NCBI GenBank assembly: GCA_030041475.1
Contig: JASHNU010000040.1
Location: forward strand, 94,237 to 158,236
Direction: 5' to 3'
DNA length: 64,000 nt
Origin: Candidatus Sulfotelmatobacter sp.
GTDB lineage: Bacteria; Acidobacteriota; Terriglobia; Terriglobales; Acidobacteriaceae
Part shown: positions 44,309-52,154 of the stretch, in pieces
How positions within the stretch are numbered: the stretch's first letter is position 1
Layout: the number at the start of each line of letters is the position of its first letter
Notes under the pieces: model-generated
Seen by the model: only the letters and a program-made list of their open reading frames with translations
Database searches by the model: none
What the model was told of the DNA's origin: nothing
Position numbers and translations under genes: made by a program

Positions 44309-44965
44309 TCACGCCCGCTTTGTCTTCAGTTCCGCCAGGAGCTGTTCGATGCGGTCCTCTTTTTCGAGCGCGGCAAGACGATCATCAAGATTGTCCGCGG
44401 CGATTTCGGACTTGGCCTGGCTCACCGCTTCCGACCGCGCCACCTTGCGCTTCATGCGGTCGAAGGCCGCCTGCTTCGAACCGTCGCCCGAAGCCATGCG
44501 CGCGTCGCTGGCCTTGCCCACGGCACGGGCCCGTCGATGCTGTGCGATCAGCACGTCCGCCTTGGCCTCGGCCTCAGTCAGCTTTTGCTCCAACTGGCGC
44601 AGCGCCGACTTCAGATTTTCCACCTGCGCCTTCTGATCGGTGACCTGCTGGGCGAAGTTCTCGCTCAGCTCGCGGTAGCTCTCTGCCCGCCGCAACGACG
44701 CCCGCGCCAGGTCGTCCTCTTTCTTCTCGACGCACATCTCGGCCTTGCGCATCCACTCGGCGATCTTCTCTTCGTTTTCTTTCTGCTTTTTCTCGAGCAG
44801 GTGCTGGTCGGCAATCGCGATCGCCACCTGCGTCTTGACCTGCAGAAGCTGGTTCTGCATGTCGAGAATCACCTGCTTGATCATCTTTTCCGGTTCTTCA
44901 GCCTTGTCAATCAGGTCGTTCAGATTCGCCCGAACCAAAGTTGCGACTCGCTCCAGTAGTGCCAT
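44309..44965 (-). CDS. pspA: PspA/IM30 family protein
   Basis: 218 residues, almost entirely helical coiled coil. Family marks: the ALLERVATLVRANLNDLIDKAEEPEKMIKQVILDMQ start, then QVAIAIADQHLLEKKQKENE and RRAESYRELSENFAQQV. PspA/Vipp1 proteins form membrane-associated oligomers that stabilise the inner membrane under stress. Last gene of the flotillin cluster, on the same strand, separated from the small glycine-zipper gene by 32 bases that hold an AGCT-type repeat. Confidence 0.95.
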   Translation of the reverse strand: MALLERVATLVRANLNDLIDKAEEPEKMIKQVILDMQNQLLQVKTQVAIAIADQHLLEKKQKENEEKIAEWMRKAEMCVEKKEDDLARASLRRAESYRELSENFAQQVTDQKAQVENLKSALRQLEQKLTEAEAKADVLIAQHRRARAVGKASDARMASGDGSKQAAFDRMKRKVARSEAVSQAKSEIAADNLDDRLAALEKEDRIEQLLAELKTKRA

Positions 44966-44979
44966 ATCGAACCCCCTTC

Positions 44980-45013
44980 TTGGCTCTTAGCTATTAGCTA
45001 TTGGCTTTTTGCC
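44980..45013. repeat. AGCT-type heptamer repeat
   Basis: TTGGCTCTTAGCTATTAGCTATTGGCTTTTTGCC: GCT words seven bases apart. On the minus strand it encodes the last codons of the 44998 gene (AKSQ and its stop). The clearest copy of the dispersed family in this window. Confidence 0.75.
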
Positions 45014-45222
45014 TGATGCTTCTTCAATTCATGCAACCGATGGCCGGCAACACACTCCGGGCATTCAGTTTCCTTGCGGCGCAACGTTGCGCCGATCACC
45101 ATTCCGATCGCGATGCCGATTCCGAGCCGGATGGCGATATGCCCTGCCATTACCCCGGCCACGGCACCGAGCGCAGCCCCCACCGCGATGCCCAAACCCG
45201 TCAGCCTTGGTTTGCTGTTCAT
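44998..45222 (-). CDS. Small glycine-zipper membrane protein
   Basis: 74 residues. A hydrophobic Gly/Ala-rich segment of about 45 residues (GLGIAVGAALGAVAGVMAGHIAIRLGIGIAIGMVIGAT) forms one or two glycine-zipper helices, then a C-P-E-C-containing basic tail. The last residues and stop codon are made by the 44980 repeat. Lies between pspA and flotillin, so probably a component of the same envelope-stress unit. Family not recognised. Confidence 0.65.
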   Translation of the reverse strand: MNSKPRLTGLGIAVGAALGAVAGVMAGHIAIRLGIGIAIGMVIGATLRRKETECPECVAGHRLHELKKHQAKSQ

Positions 45223-45285
45223 AAATCACCCTCAACGAGAGTGGGACGCCCCACGCCTCGCTTGTTTTGCGAGACGTGGGAACCG

Positions 45286-46725
45286 CTACTTCTGCCCGTC
45301 TACCGGTTTCGGCGCTTTGTCTCCGATCTGCCGCACCTTACCGAGCAACTCGGCAAGCGGCATCCCGGAGAGCGTTTCGAACAGCGCCGGCATCTGCGCC
45401 GCCATCTTGGTGATGTCGCCGGTGATCTTGTTCATCCCCGCGGCATCGCCATTCCCAGTCGAAACGATCGTGATCTTGTCGATGTTCGAGAGCGGCGAGG
45501 CCAGAGCCTTCACCACTTCCGGCATGCTGGCAAACAATTTGTCGATCACCGCTGCCTGGTTGTATTCCTGATAGGCTTCGGCCTTCACGTTCATCGCCTT
45601 GGCCTCGGCTTCACCTTTCTTGAAAATGATCTCGGCTTCAGCCTCGCCCTGCTGGCGAATTGCCGACGCCTGGCCCTCCGCTTCTGCCATCAATCGCGCC
45701 TTCTCTGCCGCCGCCAGCGTTTCGATCCGCTGACGCTCGATCTCGGCCTGCTTCAGCACAGTTGCAATCAGTTCCTTCTCGCGGCGATTGATTTCCGCCT
45801 CCTGCACCTTGACCTGCTGCTCTTTCTCGACCTGTTGTACCTTCACCTGCTCAGCCACGACCTGCTGCTGCATGATGTTGGTCTGAATGTCGTAGGCCTT
45901 GTCGGCCTGGGCCTGCTGGCGTTTGGTCACTTCGAGAAATTGCGCCTTCTTCACCTCGAGATCCCGTTGCGCCTCTGCCTGCTTGGCCAGCGACGCGGTT
46001 TCAGCCTGCACCCGCTCCTGATCTGCTTGCGCCTTCGCCACAGCTGACTCCCGCTGCGCCAGCGCCCGCTTGATCGCGGTATCGCGATCGGCTTCGGCTG
46101 CGGCCACATCGGCATCGCGCTTGATGCGTGCCACATCCGGACGGCCCATGTTCGTGATGTATTCGTTCTTGTCGCGCACTTCCTTGATGGTGAACGAAAT
46201 CACCTCCAGCCCCATCTTGTTCATGTCGTCGGCGCAGGTCGATCGCATGCGGTCGGAAACCATCTCCGGCTGCTTCACGATTTCTTCAACCGTCAACTGC
46301 CCGATGATGCCGCGCAGGTGGCCCTCCATGACCAACCGGATCAGCCCCTGGCGCTCGTCGTCGCTCTTGGTCAAAAATTGCTCTGAGGCCGTCAGGATCG
46401 ACTCCTGATCCGACTTCACCTTGATCTGCGCCACGGCTTCGACCGTCACTGCCACTCCTTGCTTCGTATACAGATCCTGCTGCGGCGCCACGTCAAACGA
46501 CATCAGTTCGAGCGAGAGCTCGCGGCAAATCTGCACCATCGGCAGCACCAACGTACCGTGGCCTTTCACCACTCGCGTTCCTCCCAGGCCGTACACGATG
46601 AGTGCCTCGTGCGGCCCAGCCTTGCGATAGAGCCTGGCCATTCCGCTCATCAGGAACAGAACGACCATCACTCCCAGCGCAACGAAAATCCAAATTACGA
46701 CCACGTTCGAAATCCCGCTGAACAT
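45286..46725 (-). CDS. Flotillin (SPFH) family protein
   Basis: 479 residues. One N-terminal membrane anchor (VVVIWIFVALGVMVVLFLMSG), the SPFH/band-7 domain (GLGGTRVVKGHGTLVLPMVQ, QGVAVTVEAVAQIKV), and a long Ala/Glu/Gln-rich coiled coil (QAQADKAYDIQ...AEAEGQASAIRQQGEAEAEI) typical of flotillin/YqiK proteins. It assembles into membrane microdomains. Flotillin genes are commonly paired with NfeD/YqiJ proteins, as at 47202. Same-strand operon with the XRE regulator and pspA. Confidence 0.94.
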   Translation of the reverse strand: MFSGISNVVVIWIFVALGVMVVLFLMSGMARLYRKAGPHEALIVYGLGGTRVVKGHGTLVLPMVQICRELSLELMSFDVAPQQDLYTKQGVAVTVEAVAQIKVKSDQESILTASEQFLTKSDDERQGLIRLVMEGHLRGIIGQLTVEEIVKQPEMVSDRMRSTCADDMNKMGLEVISFTIKEVRDKNEYITNMGRPDVARIKRDADVAAAEADRDTAIKRALAQRESAVAKAQADQERVQAETASLAKQAEAQRDLEVKKAQFLEVTKRQQAQADKAYDIQTNIMQQQVVAEQVKVQQVEKEQQVKVQEAEINRREKELIATVLKQAEIERQRIETLAAAEKARLMAEAEGQASAIRQQGEAEAEIIFKKGEAEAKAMNVKAEAYQEYNQAAVIDKLFASMPEVVKALASPLSNIDKITIVSTGNGDAAGMNKITGDITKMAAQMPALFETLSGMPLAELLGKVRQIGDKAPKPVDGQK

Positions 46726-46736
46726 ACGCCCTCCTC

Positions 46737-47162
46737 CTACAACCGCTGCAGAACAGCTCGACCGTTTGAGTCACTCAGCGCGGGGGAATTCGGGCCCACC
46801 AACTCGGAATGGGCCGGCTGCGCGTGCAAATTGAACTCGATAATCGAATGGTTCCCGTACCACAAAAATCCCAGCGCTACGTAAAACACCAGCAGCAGTG
46901 GCCACGCCGCGACCGCCTTCAGCGCGCGCACGGCAAGCAATCCAACCGTGAACAGCACCAGCATGACAGCCATGATGCCCAGGCCAAGATCGCGCGCCCC
47001 CTCGCGCGATGTATAGCCGTTCGGCTGCCAGTTCGCATCGAAATGCACTGCCATTCTCGCGGGCAGCTGATCCCAGTTCTGCCGATATTCCAGCGCGCTG
47101 ATGGGCAGTACCAGCCACATCAGCCAGATCAGCCATACCGGCGGTTTGGAATCTCGATTCAC
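46737..47162 (-). CDS. DUF1648 (SdpI-like) membrane protein
   Basis: About 141 residues with three hydrophobic helices (WLIWLMWLVLPISAL, LGIMAVMLVLFTVGLLAV, WPLLLVFYVALGFLWYG). The motif ARMAVHFDANWQPNGYTSRE is typical of DUF1648 proteins such as SdpI-like immunity or signalling membrane proteins. GTG at 47162 with GGAG 6 bases upstream is chosen over the longer frame at 47186. Lies between the YqiJ-like gene and flotillin, so it may belong to the unit. Confidence 0.75.
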   Translation of the reverse strand: MNRDSKPPVWLIWLMWLVLPISALEYRQNWDQLPARMAVHFDANWQPNGYTSREGARDLGLGIMAVMLVLFTVGLLAVRALKAVAAWPLLLVFYVALGFLWYGNHSIIEFNLHAQPAHSELVGPNSPALSDSNGRAVLQRL

Positions 47163-47201
47163 GTGAGTCTCCAGTCTTGCTAGCACTCAAACAACCGCCC
47201 G

Positions 47202-47897
47202 CTACTCACTTTCCGACATCTCGCTCCACAGCCGCACATACGCTAGGCCTTTTTCATAGCGAGTAACAACGACCTCAGTGCCTTTGCCCATGGCGCTTCC
47301 ATCCTCGCTACGCGCGCCACACACGCGCCGAGTTCCGGCTTGTGAATAAATCAGTTCGCCCGTTCCACCGCCCTCGCGAATGGAAACCGAGAGCTTGCCC
47401 AGAACCCCCACCATGTCGTAGTCGGCTGGGTCCATGTACTCCTCGTCGGAAATGAGCACGCGGCTCAGAAAAAGAAAAATAATTCCACCGCCGATCATGC
47501 CGCCCAGCACCGATAGCAACAGCCCTGCTCCCACCCACAGCGATGAAAAGCGCGTGAGCAGATACCCGGTGCCGCCGAACCACGCCAGAAACGCCGCCAG
47601 GGTGGGCGGATTGAACGGCGAAACGCTGCTGCCACGCACCACTCTGCTCGCGCCCCCTTGCGCGGACGTTGCTCCAGCGCCGGCATGCGCGGATGGCGCT
47701 CCCGCCGGTCCGCCCGCTGCCGGTGCATGCCCCATTCCGTGCCCGGCGCCGCCACCGCCTGCATGACCATGGAAGTGCGGAAGATGCAGACGTCCCGCGC
47801 GCGCCCCTCCAAACACAAATAAAAAGAAGCTGAAGCAGAAGCCGACCGCAAAACAGATCAGATAAAAGTCAGACCAATCAAGCCGCGTCGACGTCAT
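47202..47897 (-). CDS. YqiJ/NfeD-like membrane protein
   Basis: 231 residues. First helix (DFYLICFAVGFCFSFFLFVFGG), a His/Gly/Ala-rich low-complexity segment of about 55 residues, two further helices (LAAFLAWFGGTGYLLTRF, LWVGAGLLLSVLGGMIGGGIIFLFL) and a C-terminal OB-like domain (DPADYDMVGVLGKLSVSIREGGGTGELIY...GTEVVVTRYEKGLAYVRLWSE), the layout of YqiJ and of NfeD partners of flotillin. Overlaps the XRE gene's end by four bases. Probably acts together with the flotillin. Confidence 0.82.
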   Translation of the reverse strand: MTSTRLDWSDFYLICFAVGFCFSFFLFVFGGARAGRLHLPHFHGHAGGGGAGHGMGHAPAAGGPAGAPSAHAGAGATSAQGGASRVVRGSSVSPFNPPTLAAFLAWFGGTGYLLTRFSSLWVGAGLLLSVLGGMIGGGIIFLFLSRVLISDEEYMDPADYDMVGVLGKLSVSIREGGGTGELIYSQAGTRRVCGARSEDGSAMGKGTEVVVTRYEKGLAYVRLWSEMSESE

Positions 47898-48442
47898 CGG
47901 ATTCGCCTCCCTTCCGCACCCGCCGCGTAGTGGCGGCTGCCCGCTGGCGTGAGTCCAGGTTGTAGCGCCTCGAGTAAACGATCGGCCAGGCCCGGCGTCT
48001 CCAGAATCGCGCCCAGAAGCAGCAGGCAGCGGCGGGTGTCTTTTTCCCGCGCGGCCTTGATCAGCACGGCACTAACCTCCGGGTCGCCGGCAAAGCGCTC
48101 CGACCCCTGCAGCAGCCAGACGTCAAGCTGGCCTTCCGTCGTGCGCAGATCGGAAGTCAGTTCCGCGTGGTAGCCGTCGGGGTCATCCACCAGAAAGCCC
48201 GGATGCACCTTGAAGAACTTCGCCAGCAGTGCACGTGAAGACTGCGTCATGTGCGGCCGGGCGCCGCTTTCGATCTGCGACAGGTACGATTGGCTGATAG
48301 TAGTTTTTTGGGCACCTTTCCCGGCGCCACCCAGTTCCTTGCGCACGGCGCGTACGATCTCCAGCTGCGTCATCGGGCGATTCAGCCCGCGCAGCGAGCC
48401 TTCGACCTCGCGCAGGTAACGAATTTTTTCGCCCAGCTTCAT
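47894..48442 (-). CDS. XRE family transcriptional regulator
   Basis: 182 residues. An XRE helix-turn-helix: MTQLEIVRAVRKEL, TTISQSYLSQIESGARPHMTQSSRALLAKFFKV at about residues 24-80. The C-terminal 90 residues are helical, with repeats of charged segments (a ligand or oligomerisation domain, not recognised). First gene of the minus-strand unit; its stop overlaps the start of the YqiJ-like gene by four bases. Likely local regulator of the flotillin/PspA cluster. AT-rich promoter region upstream. Confidence 0.88.
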   Translation of the reverse strand: MKLGEKIRYLREVEGSLRGLNRPMTQLEIVRAVRKELGGAGKGAQKTTISQSYLSQIESGARPHMTQSSRALLAKFFKVHPGFLVDDPDGYHAELTSDLRTTEGQLDVWLLQGSERFAGDPEVSAVLIKAAREKDTRRCLLLLGAILETPGLADRLLEALQPGLTPAGSRHYAAGAEGRRIR

Positions 48443-48523
48443 CGGCCACGCCTGTATCTCAAATCGAAATATATATATTGCAGATTGTAATTCATGTCAA
48501 GAGTCGAATCGGCATAAATATAC

Positions 48524-48552
48524 TTGACTAACCCACGCCAATCTGATACGCT
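48524..48552 (+). promoter_or_regulatory. Transposase promoter
   Basis: TTGACT (48524-48529), 17-base spacer, TACGCT (48547-48552), 16 bases upstream of the transposase ATG at 48569. Reasonable sigma70-type match, not proven. Confidence 0.5.
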
Positions 48553-48568
48553 GTCAATCAGGTGGAGT

Positions 48569-49600
48569 ATGGAAAATCCGAAGACATTGCAAGATGCAAT
48601 ACTGTTTTTCAGCGACGAACAGCGGTGTATCGACGCGGTAGCACAGATGCGCTGGATTGAGGGCGTTGTGTGTCCACACTGCGAAGTCAAGACGCAGAAA
48701 CCGCCGATGTATCTCAAGGCGCAGAAGCGGTGGAAGTGTCGTGACTGCCGCGAGCAGTTTAGCGTCAAGGTGGGGACGATCTTCGAGGACTCACCTATTC
48801 CCCTGCGGAAGTGGCTCCCTGCCCTGTGGCTGCTGACAAACTGCAAAAACGGCGTATCGTCGTGGGAGATTCATCGCGCTCTGGGAGTGACACAGAAAAC
48901 CGCGTGGTTCATGCTTCACCGTCTGCGGCTTGGAATGCAAGCGCCTCAGCCAAGGCACAAGATCGGCGGATCGGGAAGCGAAGTTGAGGTCGATGAGACT
49001 TTCGTCGGTGGCAAGGCGCGGAACATGCACAAGGATCGCAAGCTGCGCTGGCAGCAGTCGCGCAACGAGATTTCCGACTGGAAAAGCACTACTCGCACAG
49101 CGGAACGCATGTACGGCAAGACTCCGGTTATGGGCATCTTTGACCGCGAGCAGCGTAAGGTGCGGGCCAACGTGATCCCTGCCATTAAGCGCGAGACTTT
49201 ACAGGCTGAGATTCTGCGGCAGGTGGAGCGCGGCACCACTGTCTACACCGATGAGGCTGTGTCCTACGAGAAGGCGCTGGCGAAGGATTACGTGCACGAG
49301 ACCGTGAACCATCTCAACAAGTACGTCCATGGCCGCATTCACACTAACGGGCTGGAGAATTTCTGGAGTCTCTTCAAGCGCGGATTGAATGGCACCTACG
49401 TCGCGGTAGAGCCGTTCCACCTGTTCCGCTACTTGGACGAGACTATGTACCGCTACAACAATCGCGCCACGGAAGACAATCCGCTGAACGACTCTGACCG
49501 ATTCCTGTTGGCATTATCGCAGGTTGCAGGCAAGCGGCTCACCTACGCGGAACTCACAGGCAAGAGCGGCGATTCCACTACGACGCAAGCGATATTCTAG
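48569..49600 (+). CDS. IS1595-family transposase
   Basis: 343 residues. N-terminal zinc-ribbon-like segment (CPHCEVKTQKPP... and CRDCREQ; Cys-x2-Cys pairs near residues 35 and 57), then a DDE-type core: EVDETFVGGK (Asp), VYTDEAVSYE (Asp) and HTNGLENFWSLFKRGLNGTY (the N/E part). ISXO2-like/IS1595 group. ATG at 48569 (MENPKTL) has AGGTGGAG upstream; longer frame to 48524 is less likely. End overlaps the convergent small gene by four bases. Seems intact. Confidence 0.92.
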   Translation: MENPKTLQDAILFFSDEQRCIDAVAQMRWIEGVVCPHCEVKTQKPPMYLKAQKRWKCRDCREQFSVKVGTIFEDSPIPLRKWLPALWLLTNCKNGVSSWEIHRALGVTQKTAWFMLHRLRLGMQAPQPRHKIGGSGSEVEVDETFVGGKARNMHKDRKLRWQQSRNEISDWKSTTRTAERMYGKTPVMGIFDREQRKVRANVIPAIKRETLQAEILRQVERGTTVYTDEAVSYEKALAKDYVHETVNHLNKYVHGRIHTNGLENFWSLFKRGLNGTYVAVEPFHLFRYLDETMYRYNNRATEDNPLNDSDRFLLALSQVAGKRLTYAELTGKSGDSTTTQAIF

Positions 49601-49800
49601 CGTTTGGCGCGGGAAGCGCGGGCCGAAGCGGGACGTGGCTTAGGTCCGCGCTTGTTGGGCCGATCTGCGTTTATCTGCTTCTCGTAGGTCAGCGCGTTGT
49701 TGAGTTGTTCCTTGCTGCAATTCAGCACGCGGCGCAGCCCATCCTCGAATGCTTCCATCTTTTCGTCTGGCGTCATGTCTGGGTCAGGGGTAGACTTCAT
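49597..49800 (-). CDS. Small hypothetical cargo protein
   Basis: 67 residues from ATG 49800 (MKSTPDPDMTPDEKMEAF), acidic N-terminal half and strongly basic C-terminus (RPNKRGPKPRPASARASRAKR). Overlaps the transposase end by four bases in the opposite direction. A longer GTG start at 49818 exists. Small proteins of this kind often accompany IS1595-type elements, but no function is known; the basic tail could bind nucleic acid. Confidence 0.6.
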   Translation of the reverse strand: MKSTPDPDMTPDEKMEAFEDGLRRVLNCSKEQLNNALTYEKQINADRPNKRGPKPRPASARASRAKR

Positions 49801-49838
49801 GCGCTCATCATACCCCACAAAAACGAAGGGAGAAACAT

Positions 49839-50102
49839 ATGCTTAGACTTGAAGACCTCATTGGCAAGAAGGTGATTATTGCACTTGAGCGGAGTAAAAA
49901 AGCCTCTGGATACGACATTACTATTCATGGTGTAGAGAGCGGCGGCCTTTGGATTGAGAGCGAGGAACTGGCTCGCGGATCAGAGGCGATTCTTCCCCCT
50001 CCTGCGAAAGATCGACCGACACAAAAGCTAGTTTTCTTCTTTCCCTACGCGCAGATTCAGTTTGTGATGGCCCTTTCAACTGATCTAGAGAATGGATCTT
50101 AA
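49839..50102 (+). CDS. Small hypothetical protein
   Basis: 87 residues. GGGAG lies about 8 bases before the ATG. Sequence MLRLEDLIGKKVIIALERSKKASGY..., a short Gly segment and VFFFPYAQIQFVMAL near the end suggest a small beta-rich domain. Its codon usage is AT-richer than the window's average. Unknown family. Together with 49597 and 50190 part of the putative cargo. Confidence 0.6.
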   Translation: MLRLEDLIGKKVIIALERSKKASGYDITIHGVESGGLWIESEELARGSEAILPPPAKDRPTQKLVFFFPYAQIQFVMALSTDLENGS

Positions 50103-50189
50103 TGCCTGTTTTTATTATCTGATGGATTCTTTCTTCGATAGTTGAAGCCGCTTTGCTCATTTTTGGCAAACCTAGAATGTGATTTAAGT

Positions 50190-51062
50190 TTAACTCCCAA
50201 AATAGTTGTCGAATGTGCGGGCATCTCTGTGGTTAAGCTTCACATGCACAACAACGGAGGCATCGTGCGGCTTTACCTCGCCCCGTCTCTGCAATATCTT
50301 GCGTGCTAACTCCAAGGCAGCTCTATCTTCAGGAGGCATTGGTTGCCCGTACAACATTTGATTAAGCCGCAGAACGGCTTGCTCTCGTTCGGAGGGGTTG
50401 AAAGCTTGCTCCGGTAGTTGCAGCAACTCATCTGCTGTGACTTTGATTTCGGAAATAAGTCTGTCATTTTGCAGTAGGCAGAAAAGAGGACATTCGTCAT
50501 CAGTCGGTACTGCATTGCCGGTTTCGCCGGGATTATCTGGCATCCTCAGTGCGTCAACGATAGTACGGACCTGACCGTCCAGATCTCCCTGTTCGCCAAG
50601 GACCACTCGATCTCCAGGTCTCAGCAAGAGAATATCTATACTGCACTGCAAAGCAAATTCTGGAATTACAAGAGGTACAAGCTGATAGCCAGCTTTTGCG
50701 TAGTACTTGCCCATTGTTTCTAATCCCAATCGAATTCTAGCTTGTACGATTTCTTCTGCATCTGTGTACTTTCCGGCTAGCGCTTCTATTGCCTCTTGAG
50801 GTGCCTTACTAAACCACTGAAAAATCCACGTCCTTAAATTCGGCTTTACGCTCCAAAGCCGACGCAATTGCGGATGAAAGACTCGCCTGATTGAGTGTTT
50901 CTCAACCGGGCGTCTCTTATTTCCGGACGGCATGAGTTCACCTTGATAAAGCAGTCGGAACTCTAGCAAGTTCTTTTCCTCAATGGGGTCGCCAGTATCA
51001 ACGTACACCCGGACTATGGGCAACTCCTGATATTTTACGGGGACTGTGGTGATGCAGGCCAT
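50190..51062 (-). CDS. Hypothetical protein of the mobile segment
   Basis: 290 residues, soluble. Landmarks: KNLLEFRLLYQGELMPSGN, RRPVEKHSIRRVFHPQLRRLW, a PLVIPEFALQCSIDILLLRPGDR segment, NDRLISEIKVTADELLQLPEQ and a C-terminal HVKLNHRDARTFDNYFGS. I have seen unnamed genomic-island proteins with the EFRLLY...KHxIRRxFHxQLxxLW pattern, but their function is not known. Lower GC than the flanks. No start signal upstream stands out. Could be a defence or cargo gene; this is unproven. Confidence 0.65.
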   Translation of the reverse strand: MACITTVPVKYQELPIVRVYVDTGDPIEEKNLLEFRLLYQGELMPSGNKRRPVEKHSIRRVFHPQLRRLWSVKPNLRTWIFQWFSKAPQEAIEALAGKYTDAEEIVQARIRLGLETMGKYYAKAGYQLVPLVIPEFALQCSIDILLLRPGDRVVLGEQGDLDGQVRTIVDALRMPDNPGETGNAVPTDDECPLFCLLQNDRLISEIKVTADELLQLPEQAFNPSEREQAVLRLNQMLYGQPMPPEDRAALELARKILQRRGEVKPHDASVVVHVKLNHRDARTFDNYFGS

Positions 51063-51275
51063 CCACGATAATTTGTGGTGGTTAAAGAAACCATGTCAAG
51101 GGTCGTATAAAGCGGGGATGTTAGACGCAGAGACAGAAGAATCTAACTCACATACACAGATTAGCTTGCAGGTTGTCGAGAACTCTGAATGGGTTAGCCA
51201 ACGATATTAGTGCCGTCGAATCTGGCGTGTTTTCAGCGGCTTGAAGCTGCCCTCAAATCCTGGCCAAAAGAAAAC

Positions 51276-51298
51276 GCCTCCGGTCTCTAACCGGAGGC
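51276..51298 (-). terminator. Hairpin terminator downstream of 51354 gene
   Basis: GCCTCCGGT (51276-51284), loop CTCTA, ACCGGAGGC (51290-51298): 9-bp perfect stem. On the minus strand it is followed by GTTTTCTTTTGG. It lies 55 bases after the stop of the 51354 gene; T-richness on the plus side also allows use from that strand. Confidence 0.7.
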
Positions 51299-51353
51299 AT
51301 TTCTGACTTCCCTTTTTTCTCAGAGGTGGAGTGTCTTGCCGGGAAGTCCCAAC

Positions 51354-51968
51354 CTACTGGCGGCGGCCGTTCTGCTTGTCGCGATAGATCTGGCGCGACT
51401 CGCGATTCTGCTGGCGGTTCACCTGCGCCTTCTCCTGCGACGTCAGCTTCCCGCCGTTGGCGGCGCGGTCGTTGCGCACTTCCTGGTTGATCTTGGCTTC
51501 GTTCTTTTCCAGATGGGCGGCTTCGCCCGCCGTCAACTGTCCGTTCTTGATGCCCTGGGCGATGCGGTCCTGCTGATTCTCCGCGCGCTTTCCGACTTCA
51601 CTCTTCGGATCGGTGTTCTGCACCGCAGCGTTGTGCTTGTCCTGATAAATCTGGTTCGACAGCTTGTTCTGCTGCTGGTTCAGCGTAGCCTTGTCGGCCG
51701 CGGTCAGCTTGCCGTTGTCGAGCGCGCGCATGTCGCGTTCTTCTTTGTTCAGATCTGACTCTTTCTTCTCCAGATTGGCGGTCTCACCCGGCGTTAGCTG
51801 TCCGCTGGCCACCCCGTTGGCAATGCGATCCTGCTGGTTCTCTTTGCGTTGCTGAATGCTCTGCCCTGTCACCGGCGCAGGATCGTTAGTCTGGGCCATG
51901 ACGGGCAGCGCTGGAATCAACACTGCCAGCGCGGTACTCAAAAGCGAAATCTTGCTCGTGCTCTTCAT
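51354..51968 (-). CDS. Exported repeat protein with duplicated domain
   Basis: 204 residues. Signal peptide ending near PVMAQ, then two similar 74-residue units: the first with ENQQDRIANGVASGQLTPGE and NQQQNKLSNQIYQDKHN, the second with ENQQDRIAQGIKNGQLTAGE and NRQQNRESRQIYRDKQNG. Each contains an A-x-LEKKE/LEKNE helix and a K-LT-x-x-(D/E)KA segment. High in Gln, Asn, Lys and Asp, so likely periplasmic and mostly helical. Acidobacterial proteins like this are known without a function. Confidence 0.8.
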   Translation of the reverse strand: MKSTSKISLLSTALAVLIPALPVMAQTNDPAPVTGQSIQQRKENQQDRIANGVASGQLTPGETANLEKKESDLNKEERDMRALDNGKLTAADKATLNQQQNKLSNQIYQDKHNAAVQNTDPKSEVGKRAENQQDRIAQGIKNGQLTAGEAAHLEKNEAKINQEVRNDRAANGGKLTSQEKAQVNRQQNRESRQIYRDKQNGRRQ

Positions 51969-52154
51969 AAAGCTCTCCTGGGTCTGATTTTTTCCTGCCT
52001 GATTTCTCTTACCTCGTGCTCAACGTCGTGGCCACAGGGAAGGAAACCCGAATTGTCAAGAAATGTTGCAGGGACTTTATCTGCTTGGTGCGCCAGAAGT
52101 TAGGGTGCTGTCCCTTGAAACAGCCTGCCAGTCACTCGGTTTGGCCTGTCCCTG

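Larger units (their letters stand above)
48493..51105. mobile_element. Candidate mobile segment with IS1595-type transposase
   Basis: Bounded by CATGTCAAGAGTCG (48493-48506) and CATGTCAAGGGTCG (51092-51105), a 13-of-14 direct repeat. Inside lie the transposase at 48569 and three cargo-like genes (49597, 49839, 50190) in sequence that is visibly lower in GC than the surroundings. Terminal inverted repeats are not convincing. The right repeat might be a target-site or element end. Boundaries are therefore tentative. Confidence 0.4.
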
